Origin: Actinomycetes bacterium
GTDB taxonomy: Bacteria; Actinomycetota; Actinomycetes; Actinomycetales; Microbacteriaceae
Length of the DNA stretch: 12,139 nt
Reading direction: 5' to 3'
Assembly (NCBI GenBank): GCA_023451265.1
Contig: JAEYAG010000135.1
Coordinates: 1 to 12,139 of the forward strand
The notes under the pieces are model-generated. The model did not search any database. It was given only the letters and a program-made list of their open reading frames with translations, and was not told the origin of the DNA. Numbering within the stretch: position 1 is the first letter of the stretch; each line of letters begins with the position of its first letter. The translations under genes were made by a program, and so were the position numbers. Below are positions 1 to 7,414 of the stretch, piece after piece.

Positions 1-1252
1 CTCGATCGCAACCTGCGCCGGACCGGTGCTCGCGGCCGGGCGCGACAGCGCGAACGCGTCGGTGCTCGCCGACGCCGCACCCCAGTCCCTCACCGACGGC
101 GCTGCCGGCGGGGTCGCTCCCGAGTCCACCACGCTCCAGGCACCCGACATCGCCGACGGCGCCGGCCCCGCCGTCCTCACCGTGCCTCCGACCGATGGCG
201 CCGTCACCGATCTGGCCGCTGCAGGCTCGGCGACGGTCGCAGCATCCGACCTCAGCGGCTTCGCCGCCTCGGCCTGCACGCGCGCCGCGATGGAGTCGTG
301 GATCGTCGCGGGATCGGCCACGACCGGCGCCGCCGACCTCGTCGTGCTGGCGAATCCCGGCGACGTCGCGGCGCGGGTGACGATCACCGTCTACGGTGCG
401 ACCGGCCCCGCGGTTCCCGCCGCCGGCGCCGGAATCGTCGTCGCGGCCGGCACCCAGCGCGTCGTCCCGCTGGCCGCCCTCGCCCTCGGCGAGGAGAACC
501 CCATCCTGCAGATCACCGCCGCGGAGGCACCGGTACGCGCGTCACTGCAGGCGAGCCTCACCCGCATCCTCGTGCCGGGTGGGCTCGACCAGGTCGGCGC
601 CAGCGCCGTGCCGACGGAGCAGATCGTCATTCCCGGCGTGCCCGTCGTCACCGCCCCCGGCACCGCCGGCGAGAGCGACGTCGCGACGTCGCTGCGCCTG
701 CTCGCCCCGGCCGCCGACGCCAACGCGTCGGTCGTGATCCTGCGGAACGGCGGGGCCGGCGGCGCCACCTCGCAGCCGCAGGATGTCGCACTCACCGCCG
801 GGATTCCGCTGCAGCTCGACCTGTCGGGGCTCGAGGTCGGCACCTACACGCTGGTCGTGACGGCGAGCGCGCCCGTCACCGGCGCGGTGCGCGCGGCATC
901 CGGATTCGGGGCCGGCAGCGACTTCGGCTGGTTCGCGGCGGCGGACGAGGTGACGGCGCCGGCACTGGTCGCCGTCGCCGACGGTTCCGCCCCGCAGTTG
1001 ACGCTCGCGTCCACCTCCGAAACGGCGCAGACCGTGGGGCTCACGGGCATCGACGGCGAGCGGACCGACGTGACCGTGCCCGCCGGAGGGAGCGTCACCG
1101 TCCCGGTGACCGCCGGTGCGGTGTACCGCATCGAGCCCGGCGACGACGGCATCCGGGCGGCCGTCACCTACGCCACCGGCGGCGCCGTGGCGGGGTACCC
1201 CGTGCCCGCGGGGGATGCCGCGGCATCCGCCATCACCGTCTACCCCCGCTGA
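1..1252 (+). CDS. DUF5719 family protein, C-terminal part (5' end outside window)
   Basis: The reading frame is open from base 2, so the true start lies to the left; the GTG at 26 is internal. About 416 residues are visible. The sequence is rich in Ala, Gly, Val, Thr and Asp. It has repeated beta-type stretches such as LVVLANPGDVAARVTITVYG and a second similar block near residues 225-290 counted from the GTG at 26, which suggests an extracytoplasmic beta-sandwich protein. I assign DUF5719 from this composition, the ANPGD-type motif and the position beside the metallopeptidase-family and DUF3499 genes, a usual actinobacterial arrangement. The function of the family is not known. The N-terminal signal or membrane anchor expected for such proteins cannot be seen here. 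The gene converges on the next gene with a 26-bp gap and no obvious terminator. Near its end (1213-1228) it contains a perfect 16-bp palindrome made of two copies of the GGATGCC motif. Confidence 0.75.
   Translation, partial: SIATCAGPVLAAGRDSANASVLADAAPQSLTDGAAGGVAPESTTLQAPDIADGAGPAVLTVPPTDGAVTDLAAAGSATVAASDLSGFAASACTRAAMESWIVAGSATTGAADLVVLANPGDVAARVTITVYGATGPAVPAAGAGIVVAAGTQRVVPLAALALGEENPILQITAAEAPVRASLQASLTRILVPGGLDQVGASAVPTEQIVIPGVPVVTAPGTAGESDVATSLRLLAPAADANASVVILRNGGAGGATSQPQDVALTAGIPLQLDLSGLEVGTYTLVVTASAPVTGAVRAASGFGAGSDFGWFAAADEVTAPALVAVADGSAPQLTLASTSETAQTVGLTGIDGERTDVTVPAGGSVTVPVTAGAVYRIEPGDDGIRAAVTYATGGAVAGYPVPAGDAAASAITVYPR
1213..1228. repeat. 16-bp perfect palindrome (GGATGCCG / CGGCATCC)
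   Basis: Two copies of the heptamer GGATGCC/GGCATCC meet head to head inside the last codons of the DUF5719 gene and form GGATGCCGCGGCATCC. It encodes Asp-Ala-Ala-Ala-Ser, so protein sequence alone does not force this exact spelling. It is one of at least 21 copies of the heptamer in the window. Transcribed, it could form a small hairpin 22 bp before the stop codon and might help end transcription, as no other terminator is visible here. That role is inference. Confidence 0.5.
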
Positions 1253-1278
1253 ACCGTCTCCCCGCGCTGGGCGCCGCG

Positions 1279-1707
1279 TCAGTAGTGGAAGCGGTCGGGG
1301 CCGAGGTCCCACGGGTCGCGGTCGAGGTACTCCGCGGCGGCGCGGAAGACGCATGCCTCGATCGCCATGCGCCGATGCAGGTCGTCCTCGCGGTGCAGCT
1401 GCCCGAGCCGCTCGATCGGCAGCCGGTACAGCACGATGCGCTGCTCCGCGGGCAGTGCGCTCCAGCGGGGGATCCCGTCGTCATCGGATGCCGGTGGCAT
1501 CGCCGCCACCTCGAAGCGCACCTCGCGCAGTTCCGGCCAGGCGCTGCGCAGAAACTCGGCCGCCGTCCCGACGGCGAAGTCGAACCGCTCCTCGCGGGTC
1601 TCCAGCGGCAGCAGGGGCGGCCGGACGACGGGGCTGCGGTCCTCGCGGCCGTGCCGGCCGTGGCGGGACGCGCGCCGCGGGGGAGCCGTGACGCGCTTTT
1701 TCACCAT
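1279..1707 (-). CDS. Metallopeptidase-family (zincin-like) protein without HExxH, probably non-catalytic
   Basis: This is a 142-residue protein. The ATG at 1707 (MVKKRVTAPP) is preferred over an upstream extension to 1881, because that extension would translate the tandem repeat array and because a -10 box lies 7 bp before this ATG. Residues 1-35 are basic and probably disordered. Residues 40-142 fit the actinobacterial metallopeptidase-family fold: RFD...A (41-50), REVRFEVAAMPP (61-72), RIVLYRLPIER (90-100), then a final helix with DLHRRMAIEACVFRAAAEYL (109-128). In zincin relatives the last helix carries HExxH. Here the matching stretch reads roughly VFRAA (120-124), so the zinc ligands and catalytic Glu are absent. 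The actinobacterial members next to DUF3499 are commonly degenerate in this way. The role is unknown and a scaffold or binding role is a guess. It is transcribed divergently from DUF3499. Confidence 0.7.
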   Translation of the reverse strand: MVKKRVTAPPRRASRHGRHGREDRSPVVRPPLLPLETREERFDFAVGTAAEFLRSAWPELREVRFEVAAMPPASDDDGIPRWSALPAEQRIVLYRLPIERLGQLHREDDLHRRMAIEACVFRAAAEYLDRDPWDLGPDRFHY

Positions 1708-1714
1708 GCGATCA

Positions 1715-1720
1715 AGTCTA
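1715..1720 (-). promoter_or_regulatory. Candidate -10 box for leaderless transcript of the metallopeptidase-family gene
   Basis: On the minus strand TAGACT (TANNNT type) ends 7 bp before the ATG at 1707, which would put the mRNA 5' end at or next to the A of the start codon. No Shine-Dalgarno sequence precedes this ATG. No good -35 box is seen; the first tandem repeat copy occupies that region. Confidence 0.5.
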
Positions 1721-1738
1721 GGTGGCCGCTCACGGCCC

Positions 1739-1800
1739 CGGTCGGTTGTGGGAACGGGCCTCGGTCGGTTGTGGGAACGGCCCCGGTCGGTTGTGAAAGC
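1739..1800. repeat. Three tandem copies of a 19-bp sequence at 22-23 bp spacing
   Basis: CGGTCGGTTGTGGGAACGG occurs exactly at 1739-1757 and 1762-1780. A third copy starts at 1784 and keeps the first 12 bases (CGGTCGGTTGTG) before running into AAAGC. A weaker fourth resemblance, TCGGCCTGTGGAAC, lies near 1809-1822. Start-to-start distances are 23 and 22 bp, close to two helical turns, so the copies would face the same side of the DNA. The array covers about -32 to -90 relative to the proposed minus-strand start at 1707. It could be a row of regulator sites or part of a dispersed intergenic repeat; the sequence alone does not decide. Confidence 0.75.
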
Positions 1801-1861
1801 AGGCGGAATCGGCCTGTGGAACCCGCGCAGGGCCGCGGAGCATCGATTGCGCCTGCTTTCA
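1794..1861. repeat. Inverted repeat, 18-bp arms with one mismatch, 32-bp loop
   Basis: The arm TGAAAGCAGGCGGAATCG (1794-1811) matches the reverse complement of CGATTGCGCCTGCTTTCA (1844-1861) at 17 of 18 positions; the mismatch pairs 1806 with 1849. The outer 12 bp match perfectly. The left arm begins inside the third tandem repeat copy. It lies between divergent genes, so a terminator role is unlikely. It may be a two-armed operator, a cruciform or hairpin, or a short REP/MITE-like element. No flanking target duplication was seen. Confidence 0.7.
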
Positions 1862-1905
1862 GAACGTCGGCGGCGCGGCATCCGGCCCCGGCCCGGCCGC
1901 GCGGC

Positions 1906-1911
1906 TAGCGT
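1906..1911 (+). promoter_or_regulatory. Candidate -10 box for leaderless DUF3499 transcript
   Basis: TAGCGT (TANNNT) ends 7 bp before the ATG at 1919. A GGAGG lies between them, but only 2 bp from the ATG, too close to work well as a Shine-Dalgarno sequence. This favours a leaderless mRNA. No recognisable -35 box lies in the GC-rich DNA upstream. Confidence 0.45.
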
Positions 1912-1918
1912 GGAGGCG

Positions 1919-2125
1919 ATGCGATCCAGACTGTGCTCGAAGGTGGGCTGCGCCCGCGAGGCCGTGACGACCCTGACCTACGACTACGGGGACCAGATGG
2001 CCGCGGTGGGCCCGCTCGGCGGCGCCACCGACCCGCACGCGCACGACCTGTGCGCGATCCACACCGACCGGCTGTCGGTGCCCAAGGGCTGGGTCGTCGT
2101 CCGCCACGAGACCCTGCGCGTCTGA
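1919..2125 (+). CDS. DUF3499 family protein, small Cys/His-containing
   Basis: This is a 68-residue protein starting MRSRLCSKVGCAREAVTTLT. It has Cys6, Cys11, Cys45 and His48 (LCAIH) in a pattern that could bind zinc, plus the conserved tracts TLTYDYGDQMAAVGPL (18-33) and RLSVPKGW (51-58). These match the actinobacterial DUF3499 family. Some relatives, such as the mycobacterial one, are longer, but this short form contains the whole conserved core. Function is unknown; a small zinc-ribbon protein is inferred from the residues. It is divergent from the metallopeptidase-family gene, as in other actinobacteria, and 50 bp upstream of ahcY. In many relatives the mannose-phosphate genes manB and manA come next; here ahcY follows directly. 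Confidence 0.8.
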   Translation: MRSRLCSKVGCAREAVTTLTYDYGDQMAAVGPLGGATDPHAHDLCAIHTDRLSVPKGWVVVRHETLRV

Positions 2126-2163
2126 GCTTCCCGCGGGAGGGAACCGGCGCGGGGAGCCCGTGG

Positions 2164-2169
2164 GAGAAT
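2164..2169 (+). promoter_or_regulatory. Candidate -10 box for ahcY
   Basis: GAGAAT ends 6 bp before the ATG at 2176, the same spacing as at furA. It departs from TANNNT only in its first base. Nothing resembling a -35 box is seen 16-18 bp upstream. Cotranscription with DUF3499 across the 50-bp gap is also possible. Confidence 0.35.
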
Positions 2170-2175
2170 GGGCGG

Positions 2176-3636
<1,461 letters not shown>

Positions 3637-3648
3637 ACGGGCGGATGC

Positions 3649-3663
3649 CGGGGTGTTCACCCG
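3649..3663 (+). terminator. Weak candidate terminator after ahcY
   Basis: CGGGGTGTTCACCCG can fold into a six-pair stem with one bulged G and a TT loop. It lies 12 bp after the ahcY stop and is followed by a T-rich stretch (TTCTACTTTTGTCT). The loop is tighter than normal, so the hairpin would open to a four-base loop. It overlaps the region upstream of the furA promoter, so it may insulate furA from ahcY readthrough. Confidence 0.3.
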
Positions 3664-3672
3664 CCGTTCTAC

Positions 3673-3701
3673 TTTTGTCTAGTTCAAAACAACGCTAGGC
3701 T
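3673..3701 (+). promoter_or_regulatory. furA promoter with candidate FurA operator
   Basis: TAGGCT (3696-3701, TANNNT) ends 6 bp before the furA ATG at 3708, suggesting a leaderless mRNA. An A/T-rich patch, unusual in this DNA, lies at the -35 position. TTTTG (3673-3677) and CAAAA (3685-3689) form an inverted repeat around a 7-bp centre. TTTTGT (3673-3678) could serve as -35 with a 17-bp spacer. In mycobacteria and streptomycetes FurA is known to bind an A/T-rich site at its own promoter, so autoregulation here is a reasonable inference. katG, 35 bp downstream of furA, should be read from the same promoter. Confidence 0.5.
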
Positions 3702-3707
3702 GGGGGC

Positions 3708-4139
3708 ATGACTCCCGCCGACGCCGCCGACGCGCTCCGCGCCGCGGGGCTCCGCGTCACGGAGTCGCGCACCGCGGTATACGACGCGCTCCGGGAGCAC
3801 CCGCATGCCAGCGCCGAGGACGTCTTCGGGCACGTGCTGCCGCGGCTTCCGCGCGCGAGTCGGCAGTCGGTCTACAACGCGCTGAACGACTTCGCGGATG
3901 CCGGGATCGTGCGCCGCATCGAGCCGGCCGGGCGATCGATGCTGTTCGAGCTGCGCGTCAGCGACAACCACCACCACCTCGTCTGCACCCGCTGCGGCGC
4001 GGTCCGCGACGTCGACTGCGTCGTCGGCGAAGCGCCCTGCCTCACGCCGTCGCACGACCACGGCTTCGCCGTGGACGCCGCCGAAGTGACCTTCTGGGGT
4101 TTGTGCCCCGACTGCGCCGCCGAGCGCCGCCTGAACTGA
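3708..4139 (+). CDS. furA: Fur-family transcriptional repressor FurA
   Basis: This is a 143-residue DNA-binding protein of the ferric uptake regulator family. The N-terminal winged helix spans about residues 5-80, with LRVTESRTAVYDALREHPH and the recognition-helix region RASRQSVYNALNDFADAGIV (49-68). The C-terminal dimerisation and metal domain has DNHHHLVCTRCG (86-97) and GLCPDC (131-136), giving the structural-zinc cysteines 93, 96, 133 and 136. In actinobacteria a Fur protein beside katG represses katG and itself and releases DNA when oxidised or lacking its metal. The 35-bp gap to katG supports an operon. The ATG at 3708 gives the usual length and sits 6 bp after a -10 box. It is called FurA rather than a global iron or zinc regulator because of the katG link. 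Confidence 0.92.
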   Translation: MTPADAADALRAAGLRVTESRTAVYDALREHPHASAEDVFGHVLPRLPRASRQSVYNALNDFADAGIVRRIEPAGRSMLFELRVSDNHHHLVCTRCGAVRDVDCVVGEAPCLTPSHDHGFAVDAAEVTFWGLCPDCAAERRLN

Positions 4140-4174
4140 AACCGCTGCCCACCCGACCCCACGGAAGGAACACC

Positions 4175-6505
4175 ATGAGCACCCCCGACGAGACGGTCCA
4201 GCCGATCGGCGAGAACCCGACCGACACCGATCAGGCCGTCACCGACATCGACACGCCCGTCGACGAGCGTGAAGACGGCGAGTCGCGCCCCCGCCCGAAC
4301 CCCGACGAGGCCGGCGCCTGCCCCGTCATCCACGGCGACCGCCAGCCGCACCCGACGACGGGTTCGGCCAACAACCGGTGGTGGCCGAACCAGCTGAACC
4401 TCCGCATCCTCAAGAAGAACCCCGCCGTCGGCAACCCGCTGGGTGAGGGCTTCGACTACCGCGCCGCGTTCAACGCCCTCGACCTCGACGCCGTCAAGAA
4501 GGACATCGACGAGCTCCTCACGACGAGCCAGGACTGGTGGCCGGCGGACTTCGGCAACTACGGGCCGCTCATGATCCGCATGGCGTGGCACAGCGCCGGC
4601 ACCTACCGCGTGACCGACGGCCGTGGCGGCGGCGGGACCGGTCAGCAGCGCTTCGCGCCGCTGAACTCGTGGCCCGACAACGTGAGCCTCGACAAGGCGC
4701 GGCGCCTCCTCTGGCCGGTGAAGAAGAAGTACGGCCAGGCGATCTCGTGGGGCGACCTCATGATCCTCGCCGGCAACGTGGCCCTGGAGAACATGGGATT
4801 CGAGACGTTCGGCTTCGCCGGCGGCCGCCCCGACGTGTGGGAGCCGGACGACGACGTGTACTGGGGCCCCGAGACGACGTGGCTCGGCGACGAGCGCTAC
4901 ACCGGCGACCGTGACCTCGAGAAGCCCCTCGCGGCCGTCCAGATGGGCCTCATCTACGTCAACCCCGAGGGCCCGAACGGCAACCCCGACCCGATCGCGT
5001 CGGCGCGCGACATCCGCGAGACGTTCGGCCGCATGGGCATGGACGACGAGGAGACCGTCGCCCTCATCGCCGGCGGCCACACGTTCGGCAAGACCCACGG
5101 CGCCGCCCCCGACACCAACATCGAGGACAACCCCGAGGCTGCGGGGCTGGAGATGCAGGGCCTCGGCTGGAAGAACAACTTCGGCACCGGCAAGGGCGAC
5201 GACACCATCACGTCGGGACTCGAGGTCACCTGGACCTACCACCCGACCCGCTGGGACAACGAGTTCTTCCACATCCTCTACGCCTACGAGTGGGAGCTCA
5301 TGCGCAGCCCTGGCGGCGGCCACCAGTGGCGCCCCGTCAACGGCGGGGGCGCCGACATGGTGCCGCTCGCGCACTCCAACGGACGCCGCGAGCCCCGCAT
5401 GCTCACGAGCGACCTGGCGCTGCGCATGGACCCCGACTACGACGCGGTCTCGCGCCGCTTCAAGGAAGACCCCGAGGCGTTCCGCGACGCGTTCGCCCGC
5501 GCCTGGTTCAAGCTCACCCACCGAGACATGGGTCCCATCGAGCGCTACCTCGGACCGGAGGTGCCCGAGGAGGAGCTCATCTGGCAGGACCGCGTACCGG
5601 CCGTCGACCACCCGCTGATCGACGCCGACGACGCGGCCGAGCTGAAGAAGCGCGTTCTCGACTCCGGCCTCACGGTGCCCGAGCTCGTGTCGACGACGTG
5701 GGCCGCGGCATCCACCTTCCGCGGCAGCGACAAGCGCGGCGGCGTCAACGGCGCCCGCATCCGCCTCGAGCCGCAGAAGGACTGGGAGGTCAACAACCCC
5801 GCCCAGCTGCACAAGGTGCTCGGCGTGCTCGGCGGCATCAAGGCCGACTTCGACGCGCAGGCCGCCGGCGGCAAGAAGGTGTCCCTCGCCGACCTCATCG
5901 TGCTCGCGGGAAACGCGGCCGTCGAGAAGGCGGCGGCGGATGCCGGTGTCTCGGTCGACGTGCCGTTCCACCCCGGCCGCACCGACGCCAGCCAGGAGCA
6001 GACCGACGTGCGCTCGTTCGGGCACCTCGAGCCGGCGGCCGACGGCTTCCGCAACTACCAGGGGCCGGCCGCGACGGCGGCGGGCCTCCCCGCGGAGCAC
6101 CTGCTCGTCGACAAGGCGAACCTGCTGACGCTCAGCGCCCCCGAGATGACGGTGCTCGTCGGTGGTCTGCGCGTGCTCGGCGCGAACTGGGACGGCTCGG
6201 ACCACGGCGTCTTCACCGACCGCGTCGGCGTGCTCACGAACGACTTCTTCGTGAACCTGCTCGACCTCGGCACGACGTGGAAGCCGCTCGACCCCGGGTC
6301 GCACGCGTTCCTCGGCACGAAGGACGCCACCGGTGAGAAGGTCGGCGTCGGCACCCGCGTCGACCTGCTGTTCGGCTCGAACTCCGAGCTGCGGGCGCTC
6401 GCCGAGGTGTACGCCTCCGACGACGCGAACGAGAAGTTCGTCCGCGACTTCGCCGCCGCGTGGGGCCGGGTCACGGAGCTCGACCGGTTCGATCTGCACG
6501 CGTGA
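4175..6505 (+). CDS. katG: Catalase-peroxidase KatG
   Basis: This is a 776-residue haem enzyme that decomposes hydrogen peroxide and also has peroxidase activity. The N-terminal domain holds the haem site: RMAWHSAGTYR with catalytic Arg135, Trp138 and His139, and GGHTFGKTHGA with proximal haem ligand His302. Tyr261 (GLIYVNPEGPNG) and Met287 (RMGM) fit the Met-Tyr-Trp crosslink needed for catalase activity. Ser347 (TITSGLEV) corresponds to Ser315 of the M. tuberculosis enzyme. The C-terminal half is the usual degenerate duplicated peroxidase domain. The start is ATG 4175, with GGAAGGAA 4 bp before it; an upstream in-frame ATG at 4103 overlaps furA and is rejected. The N-terminus is about 30 residues longer than in mycobacteria and is acidic (about 1-45). 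The gene ends before a double hairpin. Confidence 0.98.
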   Translation: MSTPDETVQPIGENPTDTDQAVTDIDTPVDEREDGESRPRPNPDEAGACPVIHGDRQPHPTTGSANNRWWPNQLNLRILKKNPAVGNPLGEGFDYRAAFNALDLDAVKKDIDELLTTSQDWWPADFGNYGPLMIRMAWHSAGTYRVTDGRGGGGTGQQRFAPLNSWPDNVSLDKARRLLWPVKKKYGQAISWGDLMILAGNVALENMGFETFGFAGGRPDVWEPDDDVYWGPETTWLGDERYTGDRDLEKPLAAVQMGLIYVNPEGPNGNPDPIASARDIRETFGRMGMDDEETVALIAGGHTFGKTHGAAPDTNIEDNPEAAGLEMQGLGWKNNFGTGKGDDTITSGLEVTWTYHPTRWDNEFFHILYAYEWELMRSPGGGHQWRPVNGGGADMVPLAHSNGRREPRMLTSDLALRMDPDYDAVSRRFKEDPEAFRDAFARAWFKLTHRDMGPIERYLGPEVPEEELIWQDRVPAVDHPLIDADDAAELKKRVLDSGLTVPELVSTTWAAASTFRGSDKRGGVNGARIRLEPQKDWEVNNPAQLHKVLGVLGGIKADFDAQAAGGKKVSLADLIVLAGNAAVEKAAADAGVSVDVPFHPGRTDASQEQTDVRSFGHLEPAADGFRNYQGPAATAAGLPAEHLLVDKANLLTLSAPEMTVLVGGLRVLGANWDGSDHGVFTDRVGVLTNDFFVNLLDLGTTWKPLDPGSHAFLGTKDATGEKVGVGTRVDLLFGSNSELRALAEVYASDDANEKFVRDFAAAWGRVTELDRFDLHA

Positions 6506-6508
6506 GAC

Positions 6509-6536
6509 GGATGCCGGGGCGCGCGCCCCGGCATCC
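6509..6536. terminator. 28-bp perfect palindrome, probable bidirectional terminator (hairpin 1)
   Basis: The half-site GGATGCCGGGGCGC is followed directly by its exact reverse complement, giving a stem of up to 12 bp with a four-base loop, 3 bp after the katG stop codon. No T-run follows, as is common in high-GC actinobacteria. It carries the GGATGCC heptamer at both ends. Confidence 0.75.
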
Positions 6537-6545
6537 TCACCACAA

Positions 6546-6573
6546 CGGCCCCGCCTCATCCGAGGCGGGGCCG
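6546..6573. terminator. 12-bp stem, 4-base loop, probable bidirectional terminator (hairpin 2)
   Basis: CGGCCCCGCCTC (6546-6557) pairs perfectly with GAGGCGGGGCCG (6562-6573) around the loop ATCC. It lies 9 bp after hairpin 1 and 19 bp before the end of the convergent aqpZ gene, so it can serve both genes. It has no U-tract. Confidence 0.8.
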
Positions 6574-6592
6574 CTGTCGTACGGGCGCTGGG

Positions 6593-7414
6593 TCAGCGCG
6601 CCGGCTTCGCGTCGAACAAGGCGCGGTGCACGACGCCCGCGAGCAGGCCGCCGACGATCGGGAACACGAGGAACACCCACAGCTGCGCGAGGGCGTCGGG
6701 GCCACCGTAGATCGCGGCGGCGAGCGAGCGGGCCGGGTTCACCGAGGTGTTGTCGACCGGGATCGAGATCAGGTGGATGAGCGTCAGCGTCAGACCGATC
6801 ACGAGGCCCGCGATGGTCGCGTTACCGCGGGTCGCGTGCGTGACTCCCAGGATCACGAGCACGAACACGGCCGTCAGCACGATCTCGGTCGCGATGGCCG
6901 AACCCAGGCCGAACCCGCCGGGGGAGCGCTCGCCGAAACCGTTGCTGGCGAACCCGCCGTCCTGCGCGGTCGCGAGCCACCCGTCGGGGCCGAAGAGCCC
7001 GACCAGCACGATCACGGTCGTGGCGAGGGCGCCGCCCACCAACTGGGCGATGATGTAGCCGATGCTGTCGCGCCAGGGGAAGCGGCCGGCGGCGGCGAGC
7101 CCCAGGGTGATCGCGGGGTTGAAGTGACCGCCCGAGAGCGGCCCCCACGCGTAGGCGCCGGCGACGACGGTGAGACCGAAGGCGAGGGCGACGCCGACGT
7201 ACCCGACGCCCACCGGGAAGCCGTTCTCGGCGAGGCCGTTGTTCGCCGCGAACAGCGCCGTGCCGACGCCGCCGAAGACGAGGAGGAAGGTGCCCGCCGC
7301 CTCGGCGGCGAGCTTCGTGGCGGTCGACGGCGCATCGCGCGTGTCGGCCGGCGCGGGGGTGTGCGACAGTGCGGTGGGGTCGACGGGCTTATCAGGACGA
7401 GGATCGGTACTCAC
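6593..7414 (-). CDS. aqpZ: Aquaporin Z (water channel)
   Basis: This is a 273-residue inner-membrane channel of the MIP family, six membrane helices plus two half-helices. The first 35 residues are a polar, Pro/Asp-rich cytoplasmic tail. The NPA signatures are at 99-101 (GHFNPAITLG) and 226-228 (NTSVNPARS). The selectivity-filter residues expected for a water-selective pore are present: Phe79 (LAFGLT), His214 (LIHLISIPV), Thr223 and Arg229. Loop C contains FASNGFGERSPGG, close to E. coli AqpZ. The filter argues against a glycerol facilitator. The start is a GTG at 7414, with AAAGGAA 7 bp upstream; the frame stays open far upstream, but that part lies opposite mtrA and has no family similarity. 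It is convergent with katG and divergent from mtrA. Confidence 0.93.
   Translation of the reverse strand: MSTDPRPDKPVDPTALSHTPAPADTRDAPSTATKLAAEAAGTFLLVFGGVGTALFAANNGLAENGFPVGVGYVGVALAFGLTVVAGAYAWGPLSGGHFNPAITLGLAAAGRFPWRDSIGYIIAQLVGGALATTVIVLVGLFGPDGWLATAQDGGFASNGFGERSPGGFGLGSAIATEIVLTAVFVLVILGVTHATRGNATIAGLVIGLTLTLIHLISIPVDNTSVNPARSLAAAIYGGPDALAQLWVFLVFPIVGGLLAGVVHRALFDAKPAR

Noticed and set aside
1739..1800. Tandem repeats as a DnaA-box cluster or replication origin
   Set aside because: The reverse-complement core GTTCCCACA differs from TTATCCACA/TTGTCCACA at several positions, there is no A/T-rich unwinding region, and no dnaA or dnaN is near.
1739..1861. CRISPR array
   Set aside because: Units are 19 bp with only 3-4 bp between copies, so there are no spacers, and no cas genes are present.
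1708..1881. N-terminal extension of the metallopeptidase-family protein up to 1881
   Set aside because: The extra residues encode the tandem repeats (repeated TTDRGR-like tracts). A -10 box directly before the ATG at 1707 gives a better start.
298..1908. Open frame of 536 codons overlapping the DUF5719 gene and continuing past it
   Set aside because: It is an Arg-rich shadow translation. It crosses a real stop and the convergent gene, with no recognisable domain.
2126..2175. SAH riboswitch upstream of ahcY
   Set aside because: The 50-bp gap is too short for the known SAH aptamer plus expression platform, and I see no matching conserved core.
4103..4174. Earlier ATG for katG at 4103
   Set aside because: It lies inside furA, its product is Arg/Pro-rich shadow sequence, and the ATG at 4175 has GGAAGGAA at the right distance.
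3872..6559. Very long antisense open frame (895 codons) opposite furA and katG
   Set aside because: It is a shadow of GC-rich codon use; its translation is a low-complexity Arg/Ala/Val/Glu mixture with no family motif, while katG on the other strand has all its active-site residues.
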